Shown: piece by piece, positions 27,067 through 36,517 of the stretch | Numbering within the stretch: the stretch's first letter is position 1 | How the letters are laid out: every line of letters starts with the position of its first letter | Assembly: GCF_000238295.3 (NCBI RefSeq) | Contig: NZ_AHCD03000043.1 | Location: 1 to 64,000 of the forward strand | Source: Pseudoalteromonas rubra | GTDB lineage: Bacteria > Pseudomonadota > Gammaproteobacteria > Enterobacterales > Alteromonadaceae | DNA length: 64,000 nt | Direction: 5' to 3' | The notes under the pieces: generated by a model | Told to the model about the DNA's origin: nothing | Database searches by the model: none | What the model saw: the letters and a program-made list of their open reading frames with translations, nothing else | Made by a program: the position numbers and the translations under genes

Positions 27067-27828
27067 TTAAACTGCGAGCAGTTTTTGCATTACTTTAGAC
27101 TGTGGCGCGCGAAAAATCGCTTCGCTTTGCCCGTATTCCACGCTTTTTCCCCGGCTTAACACCAGCAACTTATCACTCATGTGACGCACCAGGCTGAGAT
27201 GATGGGTGATCAGAATATAACTCAACCCGGAATCGCGTTGCAGTGCCAGGAGTAAGTTGACCGTCTGTGCCCGAACTGATGGATCGAGAGAGGACAGTGC
27301 TTCGTCCAGTACCACAACTTTGGGATCGAGGATCAGCGCACGTGCCAGCGCAACCCGTTGTAACTGACCACCACTGAACATATGAGGGTAATAGTCATAA
27401 TGCTCAGAGAGCAAACCCACGCGAGATAAAGTCGCATTGATTTTCTTGTCGCGCTGGCGCTGGGTAAGTTGCGTATTTAAGCGCAGACAATCATCCAGCA
27501 TATCACCTATGGTCAGGCCCGGGTTGAGCGAGCGAGTGGGGTCCTGAAAGATAAGCCGGATATGACGACAGTCATGGTTCTGGTGGCCATTGTCTTCAAT
27601 CATTTCACCATTTAGCAGGATCTGCCCGGAATCGGCGTGTTCAGCCCCGGCCAGCACGCGGGCTAAGGTACTTTTCCCTGAGCCGGTTTCGCCAATCACC
27701 GCCAGCGTTTCGCCCGGTGCAACGGCAAAAGAAACATCCTTCAGCACTTTAACCCGCTTGCGTCGAAACAGGCCTGCCCGGGTGTTAAAGGTTTTATTCA
27801 GTGATTGTACCTTCAGCACGGGTTGCAT
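27067..27828 (-). CDS. sapF: Peptide ABC transporter ATP-binding protein SapF
   Basis: A 253-residue ABC ATPase of the oligopeptide family. Walker A GETGSGKST, signature FSGGQLQRVALARAL, Walker B VVVLDEALSSLD. The N terminus (VLKVQSLNKTF...AGLFRRKRV) matches SapF. I chose the ATG at 27828 because AGGAGAA lies just upstream and the next upstream start adds an unrelated 27-residue tail. It overlaps sapD by 16 bases. It pairs with SapD to power SapBC. Known roles of the Sap system are uptake of antimicrobial peptides in some pathogens and a link to putrescine export in E. coli; which applies here cannot be read from the sequence. Confidence 0.92.
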   Translation of the reverse strand: MQPVLKVQSLNKTFNTRAGLFRRKRVKVLKDVSFAVAPGETLAVIGETGSGKSTLARVLAGAEHADSGQILLNGEMIEDNGHQNHDCRHIRLIFQDPTRSLNPGLTIGDMLDDCLRLNTQLTQRQRDKKINATLSRVGLLSEHYDYYPHMFSGGQLQRVALARALILDPKVVVLDEALSSLDPSVRAQTVNLLLALQRDSGLSYILITHHLSLVRHMSDKLLVLSRGKSVEYGQSEAIFRAPQSKVMQKLLAV

Positions 27829-28820
27829 TTTTTCTTCTCCTGCAGCAAGGGAAAGTGGCAGGCATAGGCATGCCCGTGCGATTTCACCTGAGCCGGTGTA
27901 ACCACACACTCACGCTGTGCTTGTGGGCATCTTGGGCCCAGTCGGCACCCAATTGGCAAGTGCTGTAAGGGAGGAATGGTGCCTTTGAGTGCAAAGAAAG
28001 ACGCCTTGTGACCAATCCCATGCGCGTAATCTGGCAGAGATTTTACCAGCGCCTGTGTATAAGGGTGGTAGGGGTGACAAAATACTTTTGTCGTGGGTCC
28101 CGCTTCGACCATCTGGCCACAATAAAGTACATGCATGGCATGGGACCAGTCGGCGATTTCTTCCAGCTCATGGGTGATCATCAAGATTGACATATTTTTA
28201 AGCTGGTTGAGACTTTTCAATAAGCGGAAAACCTGTGCCCGGGTGGTGGTTTCGAGTGCGGTGGTTGGCTCATCTGCAATCAGCAGTTTAGGGCTTCTGG
28301 CAATGGCCATCGCTATCATTACCTTCTGGCAGACGCCTTCCGACAGCTCATGAGGATAGCTGCTCGACACCCGTCGGTGATCCCGGATCCCCACTTTGTG
28401 CAGCAGTGCCTTCACCTTTTCTTTGCGCTCATTACGGCGACTAAAAAAACCACCCTTAAAACAATTATCAGGCAGCGATTCAGCGACCTGGTCAAATATT
28501 TTGGCGGTGGGATCCAGGCTTCGACTCGGCTCCTGGTAGATCATCGCAATATCCCGACTCACCAGTTTACGGCGCTTTTCCGGGCTCAGACGCATCAGGT
28601 CCACACCTTGCCAGTGCATCCGGTCAGCGGTAATGCGCCAGCGATGGTTTAATACCCCGACAATGGCTTTGGCTATTAGACTTTTACCTGAACCGGATTC
28701 ACCAACCAGGGCGTGTACTTCACCTTCTTTGAGACTTAAACTGACCCGATCAACGGCGCGGATCACGCCGTTGTCTGTGGGTAATTCGATGGTGAGGTTT
28801 TTGATATCAAGTAATTGCAT
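27813..28820 (-). CDS. sapD: Peptide ABC transporter ATP-binding protein SapD
   Basis: A 335-residue ABC ATPase of the Opp/Dpp D type with the C-terminal oligopeptide-transporter extension (CRLGPRCPQAQRECV). Walker A GESGSGKSL, Walker B LLIADEPTTALE. The signature region reads LSEGVCQKVMIAMAIA, with SEG in place of SGG, as in SapD proteins. The start overlaps the sapC stop as TAATG, indicating tight translational coupling. Confidence 0.93.
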   Translation of the reverse strand: MQLLDIKNLTIELPTDNGVIRAVDRVSLSLKEGEVHALVGESGSGKSLIAKAIVGVLNHRWRITADRMHWQGVDLMRLSPEKRRKLVSRDIAMIYQEPSRSLDPTAKIFDQVAESLPDNCFKGGFFSRRNERKEKVKALLHKVGIRDHRRVSSSYPHELSEGVCQKVMIAMAIARSPKLLIADEPTTALETTTRAQVFRLLKSLNQLKNMSILMITHELEEIADWSHAMHVLYCGQMVEAGPTTKVFCHPYHPYTQALVKSLPDYAHGIGHKASFFALKGTIPPLQHLPIGCRLGPRCPQAQRECVVTPAQVKSHGHAYACHFPLLQEKKKCNPC

Positions 28821-29713
28821 TAATCCGCCTTTCTCGCCTGCAAAGCGTCACGTAACCCATCACCGACAAGGTTAGTCGCAAGCACCGATAAAAACAACAG
28901 TGCTCCGGGTAAGCCGACAGTCCAGGGGGCAAGGTAAATCAGTCCCAGGTTTTCTGCCAGCATGGCGCCCCATTCAGTGGTGGGGGGCTGCGCCCCGAGT
29001 TTCAAGAAGCCCAGTGCCGCGATGTCCAGAATTGCGGTGGACAAGGCCAGCGTGAATATCACCACAATGTGTTCATAAATGTTAGGCAGTACGCCCCGTA
29101 TGATCAGTTGCCAGCGAGTGGCACCATCCAGTCGGAACGCACTGATATAGTCTTTGTTCAGTTCTTCAACCACCAGGTTGCGGATTGAGTGAATATATTG
29201 CGGAAGCAGCGCGAAAATAATGGCCCACACGGTATTGAATAAGCCGGGGCCCAGAATCGCAATAATGATGATGGCCAGTAACAATGACGGGATCGCCAAG
29301 GTGATATCCAATAGGTGATTCAGCAAACTGGATTTAAAGCCCTGGCTGCATCCAGCCAGGGTGCCCAGTACCACACCCATCAGGGTGGTTAACAATGCTG
29401 CGACAATCGACAAGCCAAAGGTATAGGTGGCTCCGCGCATGAGTCGGGATAAGACATCGCGGCCTAAATCATCGGTGCCCAGAATGAAATTCACATTGCC
29501 CTCATCGTGCCAGGAAGGTGGCAGTAACAGGGCATCGGCATGTTGCTGGTCAATGCCATAGGGGGCCAGCAAGGGGGCCAGCACCGCGAGCAAGGTAAGC
29601 GCAATAAATAACCACAAACCGACCAGAGCCGGGTGGTTGGCTTTAAATTTTCGCCACAGCCGCGATAACGGAGAGCGGTTTGACTCTTCTGTAAAGAGAT
29701 TAAACTTTGCCAT
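28820..29713 (-). CDS. sapC: Peptide ABC transporter permease SapC
   Basis: A 297-residue inner-membrane permease of the DppC/OppC type. A cytoplasmic N terminus is followed by a membrane helix (LVGLWLFIALTLLAVLAPLLA), a periplasmic loop containing LGTDDLGRDVLSRL, then the BPD_transp_1 helices. The EAA-like loop is in the region ELNKDYISAFRLDGATRW...LRGVLPN-like. It overlaps sapB by 14 bases and forms the channel with SapB. Confidence 0.93.
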   Translation of the reverse strand: MAKFNLFTEESNRSPLSRLWRKFKANHPALVGLWLFIALTLLAVLAPLLAPYGIDQQHADALLLPPSWHDEGNVNFILGTDDLGRDVLSRLMRGATYTFGLSIVAALLTTLMGVVLGTLAGCSQGFKSSLLNHLLDITLAIPSLLLAIIIIAILGPGLFNTVWAIIFALLPQYIHSIRNLVVEELNKDYISAFRLDGATRWQLIIRGVLPNIYEHIVVIFTLALSTAILDIAALGFLKLGAQPPTTEWGAMLAENLGLIYLAPWTVGLPGALLFLSVLATNLVGDGLRDALQARKAD

Positions 29714-30734
29714 GGGCCTGGTTCCTGGCTAGCGGGTCAAGGAGTGTGTGGATCACATCAGCCAGCATGTTGGCGAAAATGACAAAAAAGGAGACCGCAA
29801 GCAGGCCGCCCTGAATGGCCGGATAATCACGTTGATAGATACTTTCGATCATCCAGCGGCCTATCCCCGGCCAGGAAAAGATCACTTCCGTCACCATCGC
29901 GAGCGTGATGAGCGTACTAAATTGCAGACCTATCTGTTTAATCACCGGCAACAGCGCATTGCGCAGTGCGTGGTCGAGGATTAACTGGCGACGGTTGAGA
30001 CCTTTAGCGCGTGCTGTTTTGATGTAGTTTTGTTCCAACACAGTTAACATTGAATCGCGGGTAAAGCGCACTAACACTGTGGTGGGATACATGGCCAGCA
30101 CCACGGTGGGCAACGTCAGATGGTGCAGTGCATCAGCAAAAGCCTGGCCGCCATACGGGAAGTCATGTAGCCAGATATCCAGCAGGATAAAGTTGGTGAC
30201 GGGTGGGATCTCATATAGCAGGCCAATGCGGCCAGACATGGGAAACCAGCCAAAGCTGAGGCAAAAAATCATGATCAATAACAGCGCCAGCCAGAATACC
30301 GGAATAGAAAAGCCCAATAAGGTCAGCGAGCTGATCACTTTGTCTGGCCACTTATTATGATAGGCACTGCAAATCACACCGGCTGGGATACCCAGGCACA
30401 GCGCAACGATGAGCGCATAAACACACAGCTCAATGGTCGCGGGAAACAGCTGCTTCACGTGGCCGAATACGGCCTGGCCGGAAGACAGTGACAATCCCCA
30501 GTCGCCCTGAAATAGGCGCACCAGGAAGGCCTGATACTGGATCAGCAGGTTGTCATCGATATGGTACTTTTGCTCCAGAATTTGTGTCTGGCTGTAATTG
30601 GCGTTCAGTTCACCACTGAAGTTGGTAAGCAGATCCCCGGGAAATAAATAATTCAGTGCAAAGGTAAATGCCGTGAGCGCAAACAACATAAACAACAGCA
30701 GGCTGAGGCGGCGAAACAGAAAGTCAGCAAACAT
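29700..30734 (-). CDS. sapB: Peptide ABC transporter permease SapB
   Basis: A 344-residue DppB/OppB-type permease: N-terminal membrane helix (LSLLLFMLFALTAFTFALNYL), periplasmic segment, then five further membrane helices with the conserved loop YIKTARAKGL. It begins 2 bases after the sapA stop, in the same operon. Confidence 0.93.
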   Translation of the reverse strand: MFADFLFRRLSLLLFMLFALTAFTFALNYLFPGDLLTNFSGELNANYSQTQILEQKYHIDDNLLIQYQAFLVRLFQGDWGLSLSSGQAVFGHVKQLFPATIELCVYALIVALCLGIPAGVICSAYHNKWPDKVISSLTLLGFSIPVFWLALLLIMIFCLSFGWFPMSGRIGLLYEIPPVTNFILLDIWLHDFPYGGQAFADALHHLTLPTVVLAMYPTTVLVRFTRDSMLTVLEQNYIKTARAKGLNRRQLILDHALRNALLPVIKQIGLQFSTLITLAMVTEVIFSWPGIGRWMIESIYQRDYPAIQGGLLAVSFFVIFANMLADVIHTLLDPLARNQAHGKV

Positions 30735-30736
30735 AA

Positions 30737-32404
30737 TTAGTTTTTCCTCGCGTTCGCCAAAGAGATCCCGCCAAAGGGACGCAATTCTATGCCCATGACG
30801 CTGGTATTACTGGCCTGAAAGCGCATGCCATGGGCGATTGGCACCACTGGTAGTTCAGCAATCAGCATTTGCTGGGCCTGCTGATAAAACTGTTTACGCT
30901 GTTGCAGATCTGTGGTGTCGAGTGCCTGAGTCAGTAATAAATCAAACTCAGGATGACACCAGTTTGCGGGGTTTTTACCGCTAAATGTGGCCGTGCAGCT
31001 CAACAAAGGGCTGAAAAAATTGTCCGGGTCGGGTGTATCCGCAGCCCAGCCAAGCAGAACGCTGTCATGTTCATGTTTGCCAACTCGCTCCAGGAAGGTA
31101 TTCCATTCGTACTCAACGATGGTGGCCCGGATGCCAATTTCGCGCAGATCGCTTTGGATCAACTCGGCCATTTTACGGGCATTAGGATTATAAATACGGG
31201 ATACTGGCATGGCCCACAAGTCCATCTCAAAGCCGTCAGGGTAACCTGCTTGTATCAAAAATTCCCGAGCCCGCTCGGGGTCATAGCTGGGCATTGCCTG
31301 AGTCTGAAATGCCCAGGAAGAAGGTGGCAATATGGAACGGGCCTGGATCCCGTTCCCGTAAAACACCGCTTTCATGATTTTTTGAAAGTCGATACTGTGT
31401 GCCAGTGCTTTACGCACCAGGACATTATCAAACGGCGGTTTTTCAGTGTTAAACGCCCAGTAGCCTACATTTAGATTAACGGCCTTATCGACCCGAATAT
31501 CGCTGCGTGCCGCCAGAGTTTCCAGCTGCGTGGCGCTCGGGTGAGCGGTTATATCGCATTCTTTGGTCAGCATTTTGGCAATACGGCTGGTGTTATTGGT
31601 GGTGATGTCATAGACCAGCTGATCCATGGCCAGGTCATGTTTCCAGTAACCAGGATGCTTGTGATAACGGATCAGGTTATCACGCAGGAAGCCTTTGTAT
31701 TTATAGGGGCCTGTGCCTACCGGCAGCATATCGAAATCCTGTTTGTTTTCCTGCTCTACCAACTGCATGGCGTATTCCTGTGACAAGATCACAGCAAAGT
31801 CAGTGGCAATATTAGATAAAAAACTACTTTCACTGCTAAATAGCTCAAATCGTACCGTGTAATCGTCTACTTTGACTATCCGGCGGATCAACTGGTCCAT
31901 GCCGACACTCTGAAAATACGGGTAATTGGCATCACCGACAAAGTGAAAAGGATTGTAGACGTCGAACAGGCGATTGAACGAAAACACCACATCATCCGCG
32001 TTCATGGTGCGCGTTGGCGTGAAGTAGTCTGTGCTATGAAAGGTAACGTCTTTGCGTAGTGTAAAGGTGATTTGTTTCCCATCTTCACTGATCTCCCACG
32101 CCGTTGCCAGTTCCGGACGAAATTCAGCCGTAAGGGGATCTATACTGATCAAGGTGTTGTAAAGCTGGTTGGCTATGATATCTATGGTTGAGCCTGTGGT
32201 CGTCACCTGTGGATTAAACGAGACCGGGTTGGCTTCGGCGCAATAGACGATGCCCTGGATCTTACGCTGGGCTTGTGCGGTTCTGTCACCACAGCCACTT
32301 ATCAGGACGCTGAGCAAAGCGCCGATGGACAGCAGCCAGCGTAGGCCTGGATGCGCTGAGTGGGGCACCCGGGTTGATGTTTTATCAGTTGCTCTGTTAG
32401 CCAC
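30737..32404 (-). CDS. sapA: Peptide-binding lipoprotein SapA (SBP family 5)
   Basis: A 555-residue solute-binding protein of the DppA/OppA family. The signal peptide ends in a lipobox (LISGC, Cys about residue 38), so it is probably anchored to the membrane rather than free in the periplasm. Family features include FNPQVTTTGSTIDIIANQLYN, the ATAWEISEDGKQITFTLRKDV region and LGWAADTPDPDNFF. The start is GTG at 32404, two bases after the pspF stop, with AAGAGG inside the end of pspF as ribosome site. This places sapABCDF under the pspF promoter. Confidence 0.9.
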   Translation of the reverse strand: MANRATDKTSTRVPHSAHPGLRWLLSIGALLSVLISGCGDRTAQAQRKIQGIVYCAEANPVSFNPQVTTTGSTIDIIANQLYNTLISIDPLTAEFRPELATAWEISEDGKQITFTLRKDVTFHSTDYFTPTRTMNADDVVFSFNRLFDVYNPFHFVGDANYPYFQSVGMDQLIRRIVKVDDYTVRFELFSSESSFLSNIATDFAVILSQEYAMQLVEQENKQDFDMLPVGTGPYKYKGFLRDNLIRYHKHPGYWKHDLAMDQLVYDITTNNTSRIAKMLTKECDITAHPSATQLETLAARSDIRVDKAVNLNVGYWAFNTEKPPFDNVLVRKALAHSIDFQKIMKAVFYGNGIQARSILPPSSWAFQTQAMPSYDPERAREFLIQAGYPDGFEMDLWAMPVSRIYNPNARKMAELIQSDLREIGIRATIVEYEWNTFLERVGKHEHDSVLLGWAADTPDPDNFFSPLLSCTATFSGKNPANWCHPEFDLLLTQALDTTDLQQRKQFYQQAQQMLIAELPVVPIAHGMRFQASNTSVMGIELRPFGGISLANARKN

Positions 32405-32406
32405 GG

Positions 32407-33471
32407 CTAAGCCTCTTGTTGCGAGTCCAGTAGGTTGTATTTTTTCAGGTAGCCTCGTAATTGGTGATAGGTTAGCCCGAGGTTCTGAGCGGTTTTTTTC
32501 TGGTTAAACTGGCTGTGCTCTAGAGCACTACGCAGCAGGTCGATTTCAAATTCATTAGACAGCGTTTTTAGATCGCAAGGAAAAGCGGCCGGTGTGGGCT
32601 TAGTTTGCGTTGCTTCTGGCATGACGACAGGAGCAATCGCTGCCGGAGCGGGTGTTTCTGCGGCCTTTTTAATTCTCTGTGTGGGTCGATAAGGGCTGGC
32701 GAACGGGTCGAATACAATCTGGTGAACGGCCAGCTGTTCGCTGCCATGGCGATATAAACTTCGCTCTACCACATTCTTAAGTTCACGAATATTGCCCGGC
32801 CAGGGGTAATCGAGCAGCAACTCTGTAGCGCTGCGGGTAAAGCCACTGAACAACGACCAGCCCAGATCTCGGGCCATATTAATGGCGAAATGTTCGGCCA
32901 GCAGCAGGATATCTTCTTTACGTTCGCGCAGCGGTGGTAAGGTGATGACGTCAAATGCTAAGCGATCCAGCAAATCGTGGCGAAACTCACCATTATCGGC
33001 AAGGGTTGGCAGGTCTTCGTTGGTCGCGCAAACAAGGCGGGTATCCACTTTGACCGTTTGTTTACCGCCCACCCGTTCAAACTCGCCATATTCAATTACC
33101 CGCAGCAGTTTTTCCTGCACCATGGCGGATGTATTAGCAAGTTCATCGAGGAACAGCGTACCACTGTTGGCGCGCTCAAAGCGACCTTCGTGGCGTTTAC
33201 TCGCCCCGGTAAATGCGCCACTTTCATGACCAAACAGCTCACTTTCCAGCAAGTTTTCATTCAGTGCGGCACAGTTGAGTTTGACATAGTTCTGGTCCCA
33301 CCGCTCTGACAGGTAATGCAAACGGGCTGCGATCAGCTCTTTACCGGTACCACGTTCTCCGATGATCAGCACTGGCTTTTCCAGAGGTGCCAGTTGCGAC
33401 ACCTGGTCTAATACAGCTAAAAAGCTATCCGACTGGCCGAGTAAATTATCCTGTTGGCGAAACTGGCTCAT
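32407..33471 (-). CDS. pspF: Phage-shock transcriptional activator PspF (sigma-54 enhancer-binding protein)
   Basis: A 354-residue AAA+ activator without an N-terminal sensor domain, as in PspF. Walker A GERGTGKE, sigma-54 contact loop GAFTGA, Walker B GTLFLDE, WPGNIRELKNVVERS. A C-terminal Fis-like helix-turn-helix follows (KKTAQNLGLTYHQLRGYL). It is about 30 residues longer than E. coli PspF because of a Pro/Ala-rich linker (about residues 265-300) before the DNA-binding domain. It is divergent from pspA, whose sigma-54 promoter it should activate, and it is held inactive by PspA in the known system. Its operon continues into sapABCDF. Confidence 0.94.
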   Translation of the reverse strand: MSQFRQQDNLLGQSDSFLAVLDQVSQLAPLEKPVLIIGERGTGKELIAARLHYLSERWDQNYVKLNCAALNENLLESELFGHESGAFTGASKRHEGRFERANSGTLFLDELANTSAMVQEKLLRVIEYGEFERVGGKQTVKVDTRLVCATNEDLPTLADNGEFRHDLLDRLAFDVITLPPLRERKEDILLLAEHFAINMARDLGWSLFSGFTRSATELLLDYPWPGNIRELKNVVERSLYRHGSEQLAVHQIVFDPFASPYRPTQRIKKAAETPAPAAIAPVVMPEATQTKPTPAAFPCDLKTLSNEFEIDLLRSALEHSQFNQKKTAQNLGLTYHQLRGYLKKYNLLDSQQEA

Positions 33472-33589
33472 ATTGCCTAACTCTTAGTATTTTTGACTAA
33501 CATCTAGTGTATTTTAAAAAATGGTGAAGCGAAAGTATTTTTCTGTAATTATAACTTGTTGATTTTAATAAATTAATTTTATTGAAAAG

Positions 33590-33606
33590 TTGGCAAGCTA
33601 ATTGAT
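33590..33606 (+). promoter_or_regulatory. Sigma-54 promoter of pspA
   Basis: TTGGCAAGCTAATTGAT keeps the GG of the -24 element and TTG of the -12 element at standard spacing, and closely resembles the E. coli pspA promoter. It lies 47 bases before the pspA ATG in an AT-rich region that should also hold upstream PspF sites. Confidence 0.75.
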
Positions 33607-33652
33607 ACATCTAACCAGCAAACTAAATTACTAACCAAAGAGGTAATAGATT

Positions 33653-34312
33653 ATGGGAATCTTTTCACGTTTTGCTGATATTGTTAATTCTAATATCAAT
33701 GCGATTCTGGATAAAGCGGAAGATCCAGAAAAAATGGTCCGTTTGATCATTCAGGAAATGGAAGACACCTTAGTTGAAGTACGCTCGACGTCGGCAAAGA
33801 CGCTGGCAGAGAAGAAAGAGCTGGAACGTCGTGTTGAACAGCTGCGTACGCAGGCCGATGACTGGCAGCAAAAGGCAGAATTGGCACTGACTAAAGACCG
33901 CGAGGATCTGGCACGTGCGGCGCTGCTAGAAAAGCAAAAAGCCACTGATGCAGCAGATAGCGTGTCTCAGGAATTGTCACATGTTGAGTCACACATTGAG
34001 AAGCTGCAACAGGAAGTAACGACCTTGCAGGAAAAGCTGGCCGATGCAAAAGCGCGTCAAAAAGCCATTGTCCTGCGTCAGCGCTCTGCCGAATCACGTT
34101 TGGATGTGAAAAAGGCGCTGGATAGCAGCAAAGTGGAGGATGCACTGAATCGTTTCGAACGTTACGAGAGCAAAATTGACGGACTGGAGTCTCAGGTCGA
34201 ATCATACGATTTAGGCAAAAAATCGCTGGCTGATGAGATTGCCGATCTGCAAAAAAATGAAAAAGTAGACGATGAACTTGAGGCGTTGAAGAAAAAGTTA
34301 GCCGATAAGTGA
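33653..34312 (+). CDS. pspA: Phage shock protein A (PspA/IM30)
   Basis: A 219-residue protein that is almost entirely coiled coil. The N terminus MGIFSRFADIVNSNINAILDKA includes the membrane-binding amphipathic helix of the family. PspA oligomerises on stressed inner membrane and also inhibits PspF. AAAGAGG precedes the ATG. It is first in an operon with pspB, pspC, ycjX and ycjF. Confidence 0.96.
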   Translation: MGIFSRFADIVNSNINAILDKAEDPEKMVRLIIQEMEDTLVEVRSTSAKTLAEKKELERRVEQLRTQADDWQQKAELALTKDREDLARAALLEKQKATDAADSVSQELSHVESHIEKLQQEVTTLQEKLADAKARQKAIVLRQRSAESRLDVKKALDSSKVEDALNRFERYESKIDGLESQVESYDLGKKSLADEIADLQKNEKVDDELEALKKKLADK

Positions 34313-34387
34313 ATTTGACTGCACCTGCTGTTAAGGTAGGTGCAATAATGAAAATAACAACGTGCCCAGGTTAGACAGGAGAGGAAT

Positions 34388-34621
34388 ATGTTTGATGCAG
34401 AGATTTTAGTCGCCCCGATCATTATTTTTATGATTGTTGTGGCGCCGCTATGGTTGATCCTGCACTATCGCAGCAAAAAGCAGGTGAGTCAGGGGCTAAG
34501 CGAACACGAGCACCGCCAGCTGGTAGAGTTGGCACACAAAGCAGAGAAAATGGCGCAGCGCGTTGAAACGTTGGAGGCCCTGCTTGACCAAGAGTCACCA
34601 GAATGGAGACGCAAAGTATGA
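34388..34621 (+). CDS. pspB: Phage shock protein B
   Basis: A 77-residue inner-membrane protein: N-terminal helix (VAPIIIFMIVVAPLWLILHY), then a basic and coiled-coil cytoplasmic part (LVELAHKAEKMAQRVETLEALLDQE). Works with PspC to relieve PspA inhibition of PspF. GGAGAGG precedes the ATG. Confidence 0.94.
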   Translation: MFDAEILVAPIIIFMIVVAPLWLILHYRSKKQVSQGLSEHEHRQLVELAHKAEKMAQRVETLEALLDQESPEWRRKV

Positions 34622-35034
34622 GTAAACGTAGACGAGAATTATACCGCGACCCGAAAAGGGGCAAGTTAGCGGGCGTATGTGCCGGACTCAGTGATTACTT
34701 TGACATGGAACTTTGGCTGGTTCGGATCCTGTTTGTAACCGCTGTGTTGTTATCAGGTGGCCCACTGTTTATCGTAGTTTATATTGCTTGCTGGTTTATT
34801 CTGGACAAGAAAGCAGAAACACCACCGACGCCGGGCACAGATAGCAACTACTCGAGCAAAGATGAAGATCCTGTTTCGGTCAAGTTTAAAGTCTGGCAAA
34901 AGGGTGAGCCGCCGCGTCAGGCCCTGTTTGACCTGAAAGAACGCTTAACACGCCTGGATGGCCGTATCCAGCACATGGAAACATATGTCACCTCGAGTGA
35001 GTACACGGTAAAACGCGAGATCAACAAACTCTGA
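34618..35034 (+). CDS. pspC: Phage shock protein C (envelope stress sensor)
   Basis: A 138-residue protein with the PspC domain (LYRDPKRGKLAGVCAGLSDYF), a membrane helix (LVRILFVTAVLLSGGPLFIVVYIACWF) and a C-terminal coiled-coil region. I chose the ATG at 34618, which overlaps the pspB stop as ATGA; an earlier in-frame ATG at 34603 is less likely. Confidence 0.94.
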   Translation: MSKRRRELYRDPKRGKLAGVCAGLSDYFDMELWLVRILFVTAVLLSGGPLFIVVYIACWFILDKKAETPPTPGTDSNYSSKDEDPVSVKFKVWQKGEPPRQALFDLKERLTRLDGRIQHMETYVTSSEYTVKREINKL

Positions 35035-35110
35035 TCAAAGCGCAAAGGGGCGCTGCCCGATATTGGCAGCCCTGCCACCTTTGCCAACAAAATAAGGAAT
35101 ATGTGTCTTT

Positions 35111-36517
35111 ATGAGTGTATCGGGCCTGACTGCCAGGGCGCTGCAAAAGCTACAGCAAACCACCCATAAAACCCTTACCCGAAGCCTGGACAGACATGTC
35201 AAACTGGCTGTGACCGGATTCAGCGGGAGTGGTAAAACGGCCTTTATTACGGCGTTAGTGAAACACTTAACCACTCAGGCGACAGCACAGAACCTGCCTT
35301 TTTTTGAAGTCGTGCGTGAACAGCGATTGATCGCATGCAAGCAGGTGCCACAAAGTGCACTGGACATTCCCCGTTTTGAGTACCAACATGCAGTGCAGCA
35401 TTTACTGGCCGATCCACCCAGCTGGCCACCTTCCACACAGCGGATCAATACCCTGACGCTGGCGTTGAAGTTCCGCTCGGCGCAGGGGGTCAGACAGCAC
35501 CTCAGTGAAACCCACACTGTTTACCTGGAGTTGATTGATTATCCGGGTGAATGGCTAATGGACTTGCCGATGTTGAACCAGGACTTTGCATCCTGGAGTG
35601 AGCAACAACTCAATCGCTTGAAAAAAACCGACTATACACAGGTCAGTGCGCCTTTTTTACAGCAATTGGAACAATTTGATGCATGCGCAGCGGTGAATGA
35701 AAGCGAACTCACAACGATAGCCGGTCTCTATGCGGATGTGCTAAAGCAGCTCAAGGCACAAACTCAACTGGCGCAGCTACAGCCCGGCCGCATGTTGATC
35801 CCCGGAGAGCTCGACGGTGCACCAATTTTGCAGTTTTTCCCATTGCCAGAGCCACAAAATGCATCTGAGCAGAGCCAGTATCACCACCTCGAACAGCGCT
35901 TTGAAGCTTATAAAAAGCAGGTTATCACCCCGTTTTACCGGGAGCATTTTTGCCGCTTCGACCGCCAGCTGGTGCTGGTGGATTTGCTCAGTGCGCTGAA
36001 CGACGGACATACCACATTAACAGAAACTCAGGCCGCATTAGGTGATACGCTGGCGATGTTTCGTCATGGTAAAAGTGGTTTACTGGGTCGTTTATTTCGT
36101 CCCAGCATAGACAAGGTGCTGTTTGCTGCTAATAAATGCGACAGTGTTGCGCTGGCAGATCAGGATAAGCTGACCCGGTTGTTACACGCTTTACTGACCC
36201 CCTGCGAAAACGAACTGAAATTCTCAGGTGTTGATATCGATACCATGGCGATTTCTTCAGTGAAGAGCACCCAGCCAAAACAGCTCACCGAGCAGGGGAA
36301 ACCGCTGTCTTGTATTTACGGTAAGCCGGTTGGTGAATCGAGCTATATCAGTTATTTGCCGCCCATTCCGCCTGAGCATCTGCCGACTGAGCAGCAGTGG
36401 CCAAAACAGGGTTATGAGTTTTTGCCTTTTGAGCCTTACCCGGCTCATCAGGGACAAATTGAACATATTCGTCTGGACCATGTATTACAGTTTTTATTGG
36501 GAGATAAACTTTTATGA
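35111..36517 (+). CDS. ycjX: YcjX-family P-loop protein (DUF463)
   Basis: A 468-residue putative nucleotide-binding protein of the Psp regulon. Walker A GFSGSGKTAF at about residues 37-46, the family motif LELIDYPGEWLMDLPML, and NKCDS resembling a G4 motif. Its biochemical function is unknown. It overlaps ycjF by 4 bases. Confidence 0.92.
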   Translation: MSVSGLTARALQKLQQTTHKTLTRSLDRHVKLAVTGFSGSGKTAFITALVKHLTTQATAQNLPFFEVVREQRLIACKQVPQSALDIPRFEYQHAVQHLLADPPSWPPSTQRINTLTLALKFRSAQGVRQHLSETHTVYLELIDYPGEWLMDLPMLNQDFASWSEQQLNRLKKTDYTQVSAPFLQQLEQFDACAAVNESELTTIAGLYADVLKQLKAQTQLAQLQPGRMLIPGELDGAPILQFFPLPEPQNASEQSQYHHLEQRFEAYKKQVITPFYREHFCRFDRQLVLVDLLSALNDGHTTLTETQAALGDTLAMFRHGKSGLLGRLFRPSIDKVLFAANKCDSVALADQDKLTRLLHALLTPCENELKFSGVDIDTMAISSVKSTQPKQLTEQGKPLSCIYGKPVGESSYISYLPPIPPEHLPTEQQWPKQGYEFLPFEPYPAHQGQIEHIRLDHVLQFLLGDKLL

